Counted from the first letter of the stretch, positions 22,890-34,130 are shown. The stretch: DNA of 64,000 nucleotides from Gyrodactylus bullatarudis (GCA_012064415.1 SSNU01000154.1:73142-137141); one strand, 5' to 3'. Notes: a model not told the origin generated them from the letters alone. Program-made: numbers and translations.

Positions 22890-25800
22890 GAAATGAATAA
22901 AATGGTATCCACTCTGCGTAATGAAGAAAATAAAATTCTTAAGAAATCTCAGTCACTCTCGAGTCAATCTTTCAAACGAAAAATGACAGACAACAAAGGG
23001 AATAATTCAAATTCAAGTGGTGAAAATACTTGCCAAATTGATGGAAATTCTATGTCAAAAGATTCAATGCCAAGTTATCGTACAACAAAAGAAAGGAATT
23101 ATATGATAATTCAATCAATGTCAAACTCTTCTTCGGGTCCTCGGGAAAATGCAATGATGCAACCAAATTCTGATTCCACTAGATTTAATATACCCAGAAA
23201 GAGTCTTCAGCTGAGAGCAAAGAGTTTCGATCAAGAAGACATTCAATATCTAGACAACCACTCTAATCATCATGAGCTAGAAATGAATTTAGGTACAGTT
23301 GAAAATCCAATCAAAATCAATGTGGCTTTCTATGATTTTTATCGATTTCAATTTAATAGTCAAATTATAAATTACAAAGAATTTATGAAAATTCTACAAA
23401 ACAAATGTACAAGCAATAAACCCTTAGATATCCTGAAGCATAATAACTCCAAATATTCCGAAATAACAAATTCTCTCAGATTATCAGATGAGGTCGAAAC
23501 AATTAAAATTATTGATAAAATCTTTTCAACATCAGTCGAGACTAGGAATCTCTTTTCTCTGATCGAAAACAATGATTTATTTGGCCTCTGTAGATTCTTA
23601 ATGGAGCATTTTGACGAGGTTGAAAAGTTTCTCCATCACATAAATGAAGTTGGCCTTACAGTCTTGGATGTTTGCCTTTTAAAAAGAAAGCCAAAACTGA
23701 TGATAGCCTGTGTTCACTTGCTCGGTTTCAAGTTTGGACCGATTTTCCAAAAAGTCCAAATGGAAGACCCGAATTTATTGAGCTATTTCTCTCGTGCACT
23801 GAATATGGACGTTCTTGGATCTCATTTATTTGAAATGAAACAAAAAATTTCAAAATGCTTAGACTTGAATAAAAATGTCAGGCTATATCAAACCTTTGCT
23901 AATTTTCTAAGTGAATATGTTGACGAACTTATTGATTACCACAAAGCATTACCGATGGAATCCATGCGAAAGTGTCAAGTAAAAGTTTACCCCATATCAG
24001 ACAGATCAATATGCCTTAGATTGATGCCCTATCAAAGTAATAATGATGATAGAACCAATTCATCCTCCTCTGATGAAATATCAGATGTAGTAGACGAGGA
24101 TCATCTTGTTTATTGTTATCGTCTTGAAATATCGCGCGATAAGCAATTTACATCAAAGTTGGGTGTTACCTTCATCCAACCATTAATTTCAATCACCCGA
24201 GTAGCAAGTGGAATTGAGGGAAAACCCTCTCACACATATTATCAGTGTTCCTTTTATCAGATTAACTTTGATGAGAATATATCCTCCCCCCTCTACCTAA
24301 GGATATATGGACTTTCTCCGCGTGGATGGACGTCTGGCCTATTGATAAATCAGGATCCTATTGTGTTCAATCAGGTTTTTGGGGAGATTAAAAAAATCAG
24401 TTGCTACAACACAAAAGATTTAGGTACCTCTATAGAAGTCAAATTTCAGATACTCCAAAATCTCAATTACTTTTCAAACAAAAAAAATTCCTCGCAATCT
24501 GACAGTGAAGCACAAACAATTTGTGATGATGAACTCCAATCAGGAATGACATTAAATGATAAAAAGTTGGAAGGCGTCGGAAATATCTCAAATAGTAAAC
24601 AGGATGCCAATTTAGTGAATCGTTTGTATAAAAATATTTTCACAGGATCTCGCTTCACTCGCAATTGTCAACAGTCAGGATTTTATTTCGCCTTTGTTTG
24701 CATGCAAAAGATCAAGGAGCCAAATGATGAATTTAACATTGCCACTTACAATGATTGCATTCCATTTATAAAAATTTTTGATGAAGAAATTTCAAAAACT
24801 GATTTTGAAAATATCTTCCTCTGGTTGAGTAGAATCATTGTCAACTCAAAGAGTAACATTGAATTTTCAAAGTTAAAGGATTTATCCAGGTGTGTTGAGT
24901 ATTCTATTAAATCAGAAATTCAAGTCAAGTTGATAAAAACCCTTGAGTATATTTCATCGTGTATAAATTATGAGAATCTCGGGTCAATTTATCCAAAGAT
25001 ATTCCATCTGAAACGTAAGAGACCCGAAGGACAACTAGAGACTCAGGGTATTGGATCATCAGGCCATTCAAATGTTATAATTATTGTCAAATTATTATCA
25101 GAAAAATCGAATCTCAACAATCTCTCAGGAAATTTAAAATGGAATCCCCTTAGGAGGTTTATCAAGAAAAATGTATCTGATGACCAAAATCCTATGAATA
25201 TTCCAAATATGAATAAATCTGAATACGTGATAACAGATTTCCTTACTAATGAAAACCAAATATTTACACTTGTCGGTGATTTCATTCGTCTCGGCTTAAA
25301 TCATAATCGAGTTAAAATGCGCAAAGGACTATTTATGTTCTACCTTCAAATGCTCAGTCAAATAGACACACTTGGAAAGTGCCTAGCCATGAATGATCCT
25401 GAATTCAGTTATAGTATTCCAGGGGTATTTGTGCGCAGACGTCATTACATCTCACCGGATGAATGGAGAGCCATAAAATATCAAAGCAAAAATCCCAAAT
25501 TGAGGTCGAATCATGAACTAAAAGGACTTACTAGGACTCAGATTAGATTCGTTTCACGAATCTACAACTCCTGGCGTGAGTTGAGTAGAAAAATGAATAT
25601 GAGCACAGATGAAATGCTTAAATCACGCTTGTACATTGATGAAATAGTTGAGTTGAATCAAAATTGTTATGCTATCGTTGTTACGCCTGAAACTGACAAG
25701 ATCCATCGATTGATCAGCATTGAGAATACAATCAGTCCAAATCCGAAATTCGACCACATTATTTGGTTGCCAATTATCTATCTGGAAATGAAATTTATTC

Positions 25801-26579
25801 AAGATTTCAATCCAGAACTTTATTCGATATTACCTAATATTTTGTCATCTCTCGAGTTTATTCTTTCATTAATTCAGCAGGCTGTGAAAACTTGTCTTGA
25901 TGACACTGAACTAGTACGAATACACAAAGTATTGAAAACGTTGAGTTCATTTCGATCCGCAATGGATGATATTTGGAAAGAGAAACGATGGATCAGTAAC
26001 ATCTTGAATAAACTACGATCGAAAAGAAATTTTGGCGAAATATCCGTAGAAATGTCACTATTGAATTTGAGTAGGATTAGTAAGAAAGCTGAGGTATCCA
26101 CAGATTTTTCAAATTTCCTCTCTGACCAAAAGAAAGCATTTGTAAATAATTCTAATGAGGAAGATTTGAGTTCATTGTCGGCAAGCATTTGCCATACGGC
26201 TGGGCCAATTAAAATATTCCCCGAGTTAAATGATAAAGAATTTCCCATTATCAAGTTATTTGTAAACTCGAATATAACCACAGAAAACATAATAAAATTG
26301 TGCTTAGAACGCTTGAAGAATGGAGAAAACCCATCAGACTACCGGTTGTGCATAAGGATATCAGAAATAGAAAGAGTTTTGCCCAATGATTTCCATCCAA
26401 TGTTATTAAAGTTGCCTTGGAGAAGTGGAAAGTTGATATTCAAGCATAGCAAGGATGCATATAGACCCAGAAAAGACTCTTGTCTGATCATCTCAACTCA
26501 GACAAGTTCGCATTTGAATTATGTTCAATTTAAAAAGCCTCTGAGAATTTATCAATCCAAAACGTCTTTCAAAACATAA
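22890..26579 (+). CDS. ANKFN1: ANKFN1 / wide awake family protein
   Basis: One exon encodes 1228 aa from ATG 22893; the exon begins right after an acceptor. Residues 1-160 are polar and Ser-rich. Residues about 215-300 form ankyrin-type repeats (LFSLIENNDLFGLCRFLMEH, VGLTVLDVCLLKRKP). Residues about 430-500 look like a fibronectin type III domain (LYLRIYGLSPRGWTSG). The middle has a GVFVRRRHYISPDEWRAIKY block and the ANKFN1-type SRLYIDEIVELNQN and DDIWKEKRWISNILNK segments. Residues about 1115-1200 (FPIIKLFVNSNITTENIIKL) resemble a Ras-association fold. This order matches ANKFN1, whose fly homologue wide awake is a clock-output regulator of neuronal excitability. The absence of coding introns over 3.7 kb contrasts with all the neighbouring genes. 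Confidence 0.85.
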   Translation, partial: EMNKMVSTLRNEENKILKKSQSLSSQSFKRKMTDNKGNNSNSSGENTCQIDGNSMSKDSMPSYRTTKERNYMIIQSMSNSSSGPRENAMMQPNSDSTRFNIPRKSLQLRAKSFDQEDIQYLDNHSNHHELEMNLGTVENPIKINVAFYDFYRFQFNSQIINYKEFMKILQNKCTSNKPLDILKHNNSKYSEITNSLRLSDEVETIKIIDKIFSTSVETRNLFSLIENNDLFGLCRFLMEHFDEVEKFLHHINEVGLTVLDVCLLKRKPKLMIACVHLLGFKFGPIFQKVQMEDPNLLSYFSRALNMDVLGSHLFEMKQKISKCLDLNKNVRLYQTFANFLSEYVDELIDYHKALPMESMRKCQVKVYPISDRSICLRLMPYQSNNDDRTNSSSSDEISDVVDEDHLVYCYRLEISRDKQFTSKLGVTFIQPLISITRVASGIEGKPSHTYYQCSFYQINFDENISSPLYLRIYGLSPRGWTSGLLINQDPIVFNQVFGEIKKISCYNTKDLGTSIEVKFQILQNLNYFSNKKNSSQSDSEAQTICDDELQSGMTLNDKKLEGVGNISNSKQDANLVNRLYKNIFTGSRFTRNCQQSGFYFAFVCMQKIKEPNDEFNIATYNDCIPFIKIFDEEISKTDFENIFLWLSRIIVNSKSNIEFSKLKDLSRCVEYSIKSEIQVKLIKTLEYISSCINYENLGSIYPKIFHLKRKRPEGQLETQGIGSSGHSNVIIIVKLLSEKSNLNNLSGNLKWNPLRRFIKKNVSDDQNPMNIPNMNKSEYVITDFLTNENQIFTLVGDFIRLGLNHNRVKMRKGLFMFYLQMLSQIDTLGKCLAMNDPEFSYSIPGVFVRRRHYISPDEWRAIKYQSKNPKLRSNHELKGLTRTQIRFVSRIYNSWRELSRKMNMSTDEMLKSRLYIDEIVELNQNCYAIVVTPETDKIHRLISIENTISPNPKFDHIIWLPIIYLEMKFIQDFNPELYSILPNILSSLEFILSLIQQAVKTCLDDTELVRIHKVLKTLSSFRSAMDDIWKEKRWISNILNKLRSKRNFGEISVEMSLLNLSRISKKAEVSTDFSNFLSDQKKAFVNNSNEEDLSSLSASICHTAGPIKIFPELNDKEFPIIKLFVNSNITTENIIKLCLERLKNGENPSDYRLCIRISEIERVLPNDFHPMLLKLPWRSGKLIFKHSKDAYRPRKDSCLIISTQTSSHLNYVQFKKPLRIYQSKTSFKT

Positions 26580-26615
26580 AATATGTACAAATCTACTTTA
26601 AAGTAACTATTTTTA

Positions 26616-26636
26616 AATAAAAATATAAATAATAAA
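26616..26636 (+). terminator. Poly(A) signals of ANKFN1
   Basis: AATAAA occurs at 26616-26621 and 26631-26636, about 37 and 52 nt after the stop codon, in the right place for 3' end formation. Confidence 0.6.
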
Positions 26637-26857
26637 ACAGACTACATTGCATTTATAAAATTTCAACCTTCTTCACAGAAATAACGCAAATAAATAACGA
26701 AAAAATTAACTTTTGGACGCACAGAACAATATATATTTAACTTTCAAGTCTAGCCTTCGAATGAATTTTATTCCAAAGAAAACTTCAATTAGGTTAGATT
26801 TAGGCCAATTAAATTTGATATTGATGTATTAATCTTGAATTATTGTGACTTATTATC

Positions 26858-28520
26858 TATCCGTATTAATTATAAGAGTTTAAGATCTACATGAAAGCTT
26901 GCTACAATATCAATATTTGATCAATGCCATGTATTTTTATTGGAATTACATAGGTATGATTTTGATAGTTATTTTTGATAAAAACCTCATAGTAGCTAAA
27001 CTTGCTCTTTAAATAAAGCTATTCTCGATGAATTTGGAAATTCATGATTTTTACAAAAATCTCAATTTTTCATCAAGGTATCGAAATTTCTGAAAGATTT
27101 TTTGGCAACTGATTCAAAATGTACACTTTCACTGATAGTAGAAAAAAAAATCTGAAAAAAATTTTTTGAAAAATTTTAGAATTCGAGATGGCGCGATTTT
27201 TTAAATTTTTTAAACTTTGAGTTGAAAGATTTTCGTTTATTTCAAGGTCTGTGAGGAATCAAACGTTATTTTTCAGGATCATCATTAGACAAAGAAAATA
27301 TTTACTCTTATTCATTTTTTTGAAAAAAACACACCGTTTACGTGCGAAAGTCTACTTCCTATTTTTCGATCATTTTTACTGCTAGGGAATTGATAAACTA
27401 GGGTGATACATGATCATTTCAAAATGACGGGTTTTTTCAAAAAAATGAATAAGAGTAAATATTTTCTTTGTCTAATGATGATCCTGAAAAATAACGTTTG
27501 ATTCCTCACAGACCTTGAAATAAACGAAAATCTTTCAACTCAAAGTTTGAAAAATTTTAAAAATCGCGCCATCTCGAATTCTAAAATGTCTCTAAAATTT
27601 TTCAAAAAGTTTTTTTCAGAATTTTTTTTCTACTATCAGTGAAAGTGTACATTTTGAATCAGTTGCCAAAAAATCTTTCAGAAATTTCGATACCTTGATG
27701 AAAAATTGAGATTTTTGTAAAAATCATGAATTTCCAAATTCATCGAGAATTGCTGTAGAATTTTCATGAGATGAAATCCATTCTCTTGCCGGAGGAACTC
27801 TACACTAGGGGTAGATCATCAAAATCAAAGCTTGGAAGAGAGTTAATTTTATGCTAAATCCGGAGATGTCAATTTTGTCAGCTTGAGCAAAAAACACTGG
27901 TGAAAAATGTTGTCAAGTAGCTTGAAATTGTTGCTAAAATCACAAATTTTAATGTTGCTACGTGAAAGGAGAATAAAGTAGGCCAAAAATACTTTTTTTT
28001 CGAAAAAAAAATTCTATCACCCAAGATAATTTAAAATAATTATAATACTTCTCAAGACTCAAAGATGCCGTTCTCGTAAACTTGCATTTTATAGATGATT
28101 CTCTTTTTCACTCATTATTGAAGCACCTTTGATTTATTCCCAGATTCTTTTTCGATAAAAGGGTCAGTTCTCAATTTTTATCTTGATTTAATCCTATCAA
28201 ATGAATACTATGCATTAAATAGACTGAACCTTAACCGAACCATAGACTAAGTATATTGTTGATATAAGCTATTTTATACTGAATAATAGGCTCGAATAGA
28301 CCTTAAGCCATGATCCCCCACTTTTAAGAATTCAAATGAATAAATATTTCGCCTGGTCTGATAATCGAACCTTAGATTTAATGCTTGTTGAGCGAACACT
28401 CAACCCCTTTTCGATGTATTTTGGTACCAGGCCTACTCTACACTGAATTTGGTTCGAAATAAATGCTTCTTACTTACGAATATTAAAATGTGCTTTTGAG
28501 CCTGTTAATTTTAGAACACT
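26858..28520. repeat. Segmental duplicate, copy 1 (interrupted)
   Basis: The piece 26858-27015 plus 27756-27805, with a further piece at 28430-28520, corresponds to copy 2 at 32362-32424, 33149-33360 and 34097-34130. Shared landmarks are ATTATAAGAGTTTAAGATC, TCAATGCCATGTATTTTTAT, AGCTAAACTTGCTCT, CATGAGATGAAATCCATTCT and CTCTACACT. Copy 1 lacks the Harbinger-like MITE and the hAT MITE of copy 2. Copy 2 lacks the palindrome at 27016. Each copy therefore provides empty sites for the other. Confidence 0.75.
27016..27755. mobile_element. Palindromic MITE with TA target duplication
   Basis: The ends AAGCTATTCTCGATGAATTT and the inverted CATCGAGAATTGCTG are flanked by TA on both sides (27014-27015 and 27756-27757). 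Copy 2 of the surrounding duplication has a single TA at the matching place (CTCTAAATAGAATTTTC near 33250), which is direct evidence of insertion at TA, as for the Tc1/mariner superfamily. The arms run almost to the middle, where CATTAGACAAAG occurs in both orientations. No coding capacity. Confidence 0.85.
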
Positions 28521-28704
28521 GCAAAATATCTTTAGATTAATTAGCTTTATATTTTTATGAACTACTATTTTACAACTATCGTAAATGACTTTCAGAAACT
28601 TTTTATAGGAATTCTGTAGATCTTTTAGAATCATTTTTTAGATTTATGATCTCTTATAGATACAGAAGACATTACATGTGACTGAAAAAAGATGAGTTTC
28701 AATA

Positions 28705-28712
28705 CTCTTAAG
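28705..28712. repeat. hAT target-site duplication, left
   Basis: CTCTTAAG, identical to 29354-29361. Perfect 8-bp duplications are typical of hAT transposons. Confidence 0.85.
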
Positions 28713-29353
28713 TAGGGACCCGCAAGCAAGTAATGCTTAATTAAGGCAATTATTTTTCAATTCAATTAATGGAATGACAAGAACAAACAATTAATTGTAA
28801 TTGACCAATGAATTGTAATTACTTATACAATGCTTTAATTTGATTGGCCAGAACTCCAATGACACATTAAATGAGTAATTTATGTGAAATTATCACGTTA
28901 GAATAACCAGAATCTATATTTTTATTGATGCCTGCCAAATGAAGTGATATTTGGGAGCATTTTGATGAATTGGAAGATATAAAAAAGGCTAAATGTAAGC
29001 ACTGTGAAACAATTGTTTCAACCGATGGACAGACGTCAAATATGTTGAATCATTTTACAAGAAAGCATCTTGACCTAAAAAGAAAAAAAATCAAACCGAA
29101 TCCGATAAAATAAAAGGTGCTTCACCGAATCCCGCCGAAGTTTATAAAAATACAGAAAATATAAAGCTTTCATCAATTCAAGAAAAACAAATGGGATTAA
29201 TTTTAAGTTACCAGAGAAAGTTGACAACTCAAAAAATTCTCTTAAAGCAGAAATTATGCATTATTTGGAATATAAATTTGATCTGCAAGATATGAATGTA
29301 TTAAGTTGATGGAAATCCAAACAAAATATATTTCCAATACTTGCGGGTCCCTA
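28713..29353 (+). mobile_element. Non-autonomous hAT transposon
   Basis: 641 bp with perfect 14-bp terminal inverted repeats TAGGGACCCGCAAG and perfect 8-bp duplications CTCTTAAG. The interior carries the start of a hAT transposase (BED zinc finger) and then degenerate sequence; the catalytic part is deleted. Its structure is that of an internal deletion derivative of an autonomous hAT, mobilised in trans. Confidence 0.92.
28928..29113 (+). pseudogene. BED zinc finger N-terminus of hAT transposase
   Basis: ATG at 28928 gives MPAK, then an in-frame TGA at 28940, then SDIWEHFDELEDIKKAKC. The C-x2-C pair (CKHC) and H-x4-H pair (HFTRKH) with the aromatic W-E-H-F start match the BED finger, the DNA-binding N-terminus of hAT transposases. 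A stop at 29111 ends the frame. The early stop and missing catalytic domain make it inactive. Confidence 0.85.
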
Positions 29354-29361
29354 CTCTTAAG
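29354..29361. repeat. hAT target-site duplication, right
   Basis: CTCTTAAG, identical to 28705-28712. Confidence 0.85.
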
Positions 29362-30227
29362 TATTTTGGTTTGTTCTAAATCTCATATTAAATATACTCT
29401 GCATTTGAGTCCGTAAATTTCCTGATTTATTAAAAAATCAGAGAGGTTGACATTGATATCGAGACCCAGTATCATTCATATTATAGTTTTTATAATCATG
29501 AAATGAAAAAAGTAATTCATGGAAATGACTTTGAAGAATAAATGAAATTAAAATGCAATAAAATAATTTTTCACTCAATTGAACTTTGAAATATTTTATT
29601 TTCAAGGCATTATTAACAGAAAAGTATAAAAAGAGTTTAATCAATTCGAATAGAGCAAGAGTTTTAGGAGTGGAAATCACGACTATGCTGATAATACTAA
29701 TTATTAATAATAATTCTTTTAGTTGTCTGAAAAGTTCATCGAAAGCAATCAATCAAACATGAAAATTTGATGAGATTAGAGTCGAGACAAGCATACATGT
29801 AATTAATTATACTTTGACCTATGATATTTTAGAGAAGAAGACATGCAAAACAGAGTTGAGGTGTATAGAATGGGATTCAACTTGACTGAATCAACTTTTT
29901 TTCATAATACGTATAAATTTTGAAAATCAATATCAATTCAGCACAAGAATAATTATAATGATAGTTGTAATAATGAATTATTTAATAAATCTTTTGCAGT
30001 AAATCAAATATCCTTTCTTTGAGATTTCCTCGAAAGAGAGATATTTAGAGATTTTTGTTAATTTCCTAGAACTCTATGATTTTATTTGGCTTTTCATAGA
30101 GAACGAATGTTTTGTTAACTAGATAAAATCTACAGAATCTATCGTAGAGTTTTAGACACTCTTCTTTTCAGATGAGCTGCTTGAAACATAGTATTATACG
30201 AAACACATATGGCTTTTAGAAATATGT
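29362..30227. other. No gene seen
   Basis: AT-rich DNA; the reading frame at 29438-29752 shows no domain or splice context. Nothing supported. Confidence 0.4.
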
Positions 30228-30265
30228 AAAAGAAATATATTTATAACCAAATGCGCTTTTCTCAA
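30228..30265 (-). repeat. Penelope 3' end relic
   Basis: The reverse complement reads AAGCGCATTTGGTTATAAAT, close to the terminal AATGCGCATTTGGTTTTAAA of the Penelope copy at 22355-22390. Only the extreme 3' end is present, in minus orientation. Confidence 0.55.
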
Positions 30266-31460
30266 ATTTTGGCTGTCTGTGAGCTGAGATAATGGGCAAA
30301 AACCAAATTTTTGAAATTTCGAAAAACACCACTTAAACTTTTGCAATTTAATAAAAGATTATAACCATTTGAGCAATAAATTTTATATCATCTGAAAGTA
30401 GAATAAATTTTTAACATAATGGCTGTATTTTTATGTATCCCAAGACATGGTTAGCGTTTCAAAAGAAGCTGTAGAAAATAAATTTTGCGAAAATTTTCAA
30501 ATAATTGGTAAATATTTTGGCACAAAAATCCAATTTGCTTCTAAACGAAAAAAGATATTCCAAATTTTATCCGAGTTTACGGTAGGAAATTTTATCCTCT
30601 AGCTTTCTTATATGATACATTTTTTTGAATTATGCTTACTTGTGCTTGATTTTTGCTAGTTAGTAGTATCAGGTTTTCTCAAGTTTTATAAATTCTCTCC
30701 TTTGATTGGTTCATTCAGTGAATCTTATTTCAACCAATATAAAGAGAGAATTTTTTATTAATCATGGTCAGATACCAGATTCGTGATCAGCGTAAAATTT
30801 TACATCAGAATTTCATATCTAGAATAAAATACTTTTTAAAAAAATATTCAATCCCTATCAGTGTTATTATTCAATCAACTGTTGTAGCTCAATTTAATCG
30901 GAAAAAAATTTCAAATAACTCTGATGAAATTTGAAACAACTAGATTCCCGCGAATAAATATTTTTCAAATGCAACCCAATATCTTCTTCAGAAATTTGAT
31001 TCTCATTTTGAGAATTTATTAGTTATTGAATCTGAACTTCAGCATTTTTTAGTCTTGGTTCTAGAATTTTCGCCTTTGAAGCCATGGTTTGATGCTAAAA
31101 TCTGGCTTTGCGGGAGTAAAGTCTGAAGAAAAAAAGGGTGACAATAAAGGGTCAAACTGGACAATATGAGTCTCCAAATTTTTATTTACATGATCTTCAT
31201 TTCACTCTCATATTCTATAACCTAAGAAACTATAAAAAAGATTGTAAACATGATTGTAATTTCGATAAAATTTCAACACAATAAAAAGTGCATTACATAA
31301 AAAAGTTATTTCAAATTTCGCATTACATAAATTGACCATAAGCGAAACAATTTTCTGAGTTGATAGTGTGAAAAATCTAAAAATATCTATTCTTCTAAAA
31401 AGTTATTTTCTGCAAATAAATCAAAGTGAAAAAGAACGGTTAAATTCTAATTAGAGAACA
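30266..31460. repeat. Gene-free DNA with a dispersed repeat block
   Basis: A block near 30270-30310 (CTGTGAGCTGAGAT, then GGGCAAAAA) recurs at about 32310-32350, just before the second segmental duplicate. No gene is seen in the rest. Confidence 0.45.
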
Positions 31461-31610
31461 GTTGCCCCCTCTTATTTCTCTTTACTTTGAATCGTGTTGG
31501 TAATTTTATTATCGATGAATCCCTTGCGGTGAGTTTTCATTTCATCGATGTTACAAGGCCCTTTTTCTGTTTGTCTTTCAGAAAAATTACTGCAAAACAA
31601 GAGGGTGCAA
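31461..31610. repeat. MITE family C, copy 2 (flipped core)
   Basis: Bounded by GTTGCCCCCTCTTA and AAGAGGGTGCAA, with the same left and right flanking blocks as copy 1 (2177-2341). The 26-bp core 31515-31540 is the exact reverse complement of 2241-2266. Confidence 0.6.
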
Positions 31611-32361
31611 ATCTTCTACAGATTAGCCAAAAGAAGCATGTCTCATTGTAGAATTTGAAAATAAAAGTCTGACTAGATTCATTTGGAGATTTTCAAGTCT
31701 CTAATTTTTTTGATTGATTTTAATATACGCAAAATATTTAAAAATCACATGGCTTATTGTACAATTCATCATAGTAAAATTTTCAAATATGCTTACTACC
31801 ATAGCATTAATAATCCTAATTATTAAAATTACAAAATAGATTTATTCTTTCATGTACTTTTAATTTCAGTAAGTGATGATATCTACGGGAAAGAAAATTT
31901 ATTTTAGATTTTACACAGTAATAATATTTGTCTCTGAACTGGTGAAACTCACTCAATTCTAGGAAGAGGCCGATTGGTTTCTATCCAAATTTTTTTTTCC
32001 AATTTATAAAAATAACAATTACCGTGAAATTATAAGACTTTAGTGTAGTTGAGTAGAAATTTGATAAATCTACTTCCGGAGGAAAAAATTGATTTTTTTT
32101 CAATTCTATCTTTATCTCAGAGCCAATTCTACAGTCTTAAGGCAAGAAGTAAGTTTAAATCTAAAGAAGAATTCTAGTAATTTTAAATGTGAAACAAATT
32201 CATTTCTCTGAGATAACACTATTTTAAAATTTTCAAAATAAAATAATGATAACAAGAGTCTAGGGTCTAGTTGTTTTTATCTTGTAACGAAACTGATATT
32301 TTTAAAATTTAGCTCTCTGTGAGCTGAGATGCTGGGCAAAAATTAAATTTTCGAAAAATTT
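31611..32361. other. No gene seen
   Basis: AT-rich DNA with the end of the dispersed block noted at 32310-32350. No coding signal. Confidence 0.4.
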
Positions 32362-32424
32362 TCTCTCATTAATTATAAGAGTTTAAGATCCACATGAGGC
32401 TTGGTAGATTATAATTGATAATTA

Positions 32425-33148
32425 CACTGGTGGTGATGAAAAAAATTTTTTTTAGGTACACCTAGGAATTTTTCAGGGTTTGTAAAAAATAAGATACTGA
32501 TCTCAAATGTGGTTGATGAACAAGGTGAAAAAATGCATCAACTGATGCAGAGAATCGAAACGAGATACAATTCAAAAAATTTAAAGAACCTACTTTCGGA
32601 CTACTGCTGGACAATCCAAAGAGATTAAAGTAATATATTTATAATATTTCTAGAATATTTCAGTATGATTCTAAATTTGATTTTATTGATCAAAATGCTT
32701 GTTTTCTCATAGAAGGAAATAAGATACAGGGCTGAAAATAGCACCAATCGAAAGATCATAAAATTTTGCATCTGAAGATTCACTTTTTGTTTGCAGTCTA
32801 GAGAGCCAGAATGATGAAAAAATATCACCAAATTTATCTATTTTTTTAGTGAAAAATGACTTTGAGCAGCTAAAAAATAACATCTGCGGGCGCAAACGGT
32901 AACATTCGACGCAGAATTTTGCGCTCTTTCTAATGATACCAACAAATAATTACTCGAATGCTAATTAAGCTAATTAGGGATAATTTTCCCATAGGAAAAG
33001 TCGATTTTGTTAATTTATAGCTATAACTTTTTTATTTCTCGATAGAATTATAAAATTCAACCACATTTGAGATCAGTATCTTATTTTTTACAAACCCTGA
33101 AAAATTCCTAGGTATAACTAAAATAAATTTTTTTCATCACCACCAGTG
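32425..33148. mobile_element. Harbinger-like MITE with TTA duplication
   Basis: The terminal repeats CACTGGTGGTGATGAAAAAA and their inverse end at 33148, flanked by TTA at 32422-32424 and 33149-33151. The arms extend about 95 bp and include GGTTTGTAAAAAATAAGATA. The 3-bp TWA duplication and the terminus shared with 8643-10209 place both in one PIF/Harbinger-like family. Small minus frames inside are not supported as genes. Confidence 0.75.
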
Positions 33149-33360
33149 TTATCAATGCCATGTATTTTTATCGGAATTATATAGGCATGATTTTGTTTGT
33201 TGTTTATGATAAAAATTTATCTATACTAAAGTAGCTAAACTTGCTCTCTAAATAGAATTTTCATGAGATGAAATCCATTCTCGCCGCATTTCAATTCAGA
33301 GGAGCTCTACACTAAATTTGGCTGTAATTCGAAATAATAATACTAAGATAAATTCTTGAG

Positions 33361-34096
33361 TAGGGAGTGAAAATTCGTTTTGTAAGGTTTCAACATGCGA
33401 TATACGAATATTATATCGATATGTGTTTTTTGTATTAAAATTATAATTTTGTTACGATATGATACGATATGTATTGTTTAGGCTTTAATTATATGTTACA
33501 ATACTATTAAATTATTTCGTAATATATTAAAAATGTGTTACGATATACAATATATCTCGACCAATGAGATTAAATCATTCAATCATCAATTCTTTACTAT
33601 GAATCATACCCAAAATTAGAACCCCACTCTTCTTCGAAAAACTAGGGAAATTCAATACTTAACTTAACATTTGGTGATGTACAATATATGAGCATTGAGC
33701 ATTTTATCCATGTAAAAGTCTTTTCTTGAAAGACTAAGAGTTGGAAATTTTCTGAAATCTAATAACAAAATAGTTATTCGTGCTGAGATTTGAACTCTTT
33801 ACATAATATTTAATTGAAAATAAAGGGTCGGCGCTATACCACATAAATCAAACTCTATATATCAGAATTTGTAAACATAATTTATAATTATAATTATTAT
33901 AATTACAAAATTAACAATATAAAATCCTATGTTATATCATACAATAAACATATCACAAAACTCGTAGCATATTGAAAATTATATCGTAATAGTTTTTTTT
34001 AATATATCATGATATGTTATGTTGAATTTCGATATGTTGTCACGAAAAGTATCGTATGTTACAAAACTACTTTACAAAACGAATTTTCACTCCCTA
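33361..34096. mobile_element. hAT-type MITE with subterminal repeats
   Basis: The 25-bp perfect terminal inverted repeats begin TAGGGAGTGAAAATTCG. The flanking 8-mers TTCTTGAG and CTTTTGAG agree at 6 of 8 positions, and CTTTTGAG is intact at the empty site at 28493-28500. Many CGATATG / TACGATAT motifs occur in both subterminal zones (for example 33415-33490 and 34005-34060), as expected of hAT transposase binding arrays. Minus-strand 33777-33860 contains a GTGGTATAGCGCC box and a GAGTTCAAATCTC box, resembling tRNA A and B boxes. There is no transposase. Confidence 0.8.
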
Positions 34097-34130
34097 CTTT
34101 TGAGTCTGGGAATTAAAGAACACTAAAAGT

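Larger units (their letters stand above)
32362..34130. repeat. Segmental duplicate, copy 2 (interrupted twice)
   Basis: Pieces 32362-32424, 33149-33360 and 34097-34130 match copy 1 (26858-28520). They are split here by a Harbinger-like MITE (32425-33148) and a hAT MITE (33361-34096). The sequence after the hAT MITE (CTTTTGAGTCTGGGAATTAA) matches CTTTTGAGCCTGTTAATT at 28493-28510, the uninterrupted site in copy 1. Confidence 0.7.

Noticed and set aside
24467..26290. Minus frames within ANKFN1
   Set aside because: Antisense shadows of a long, conserved coding exon.
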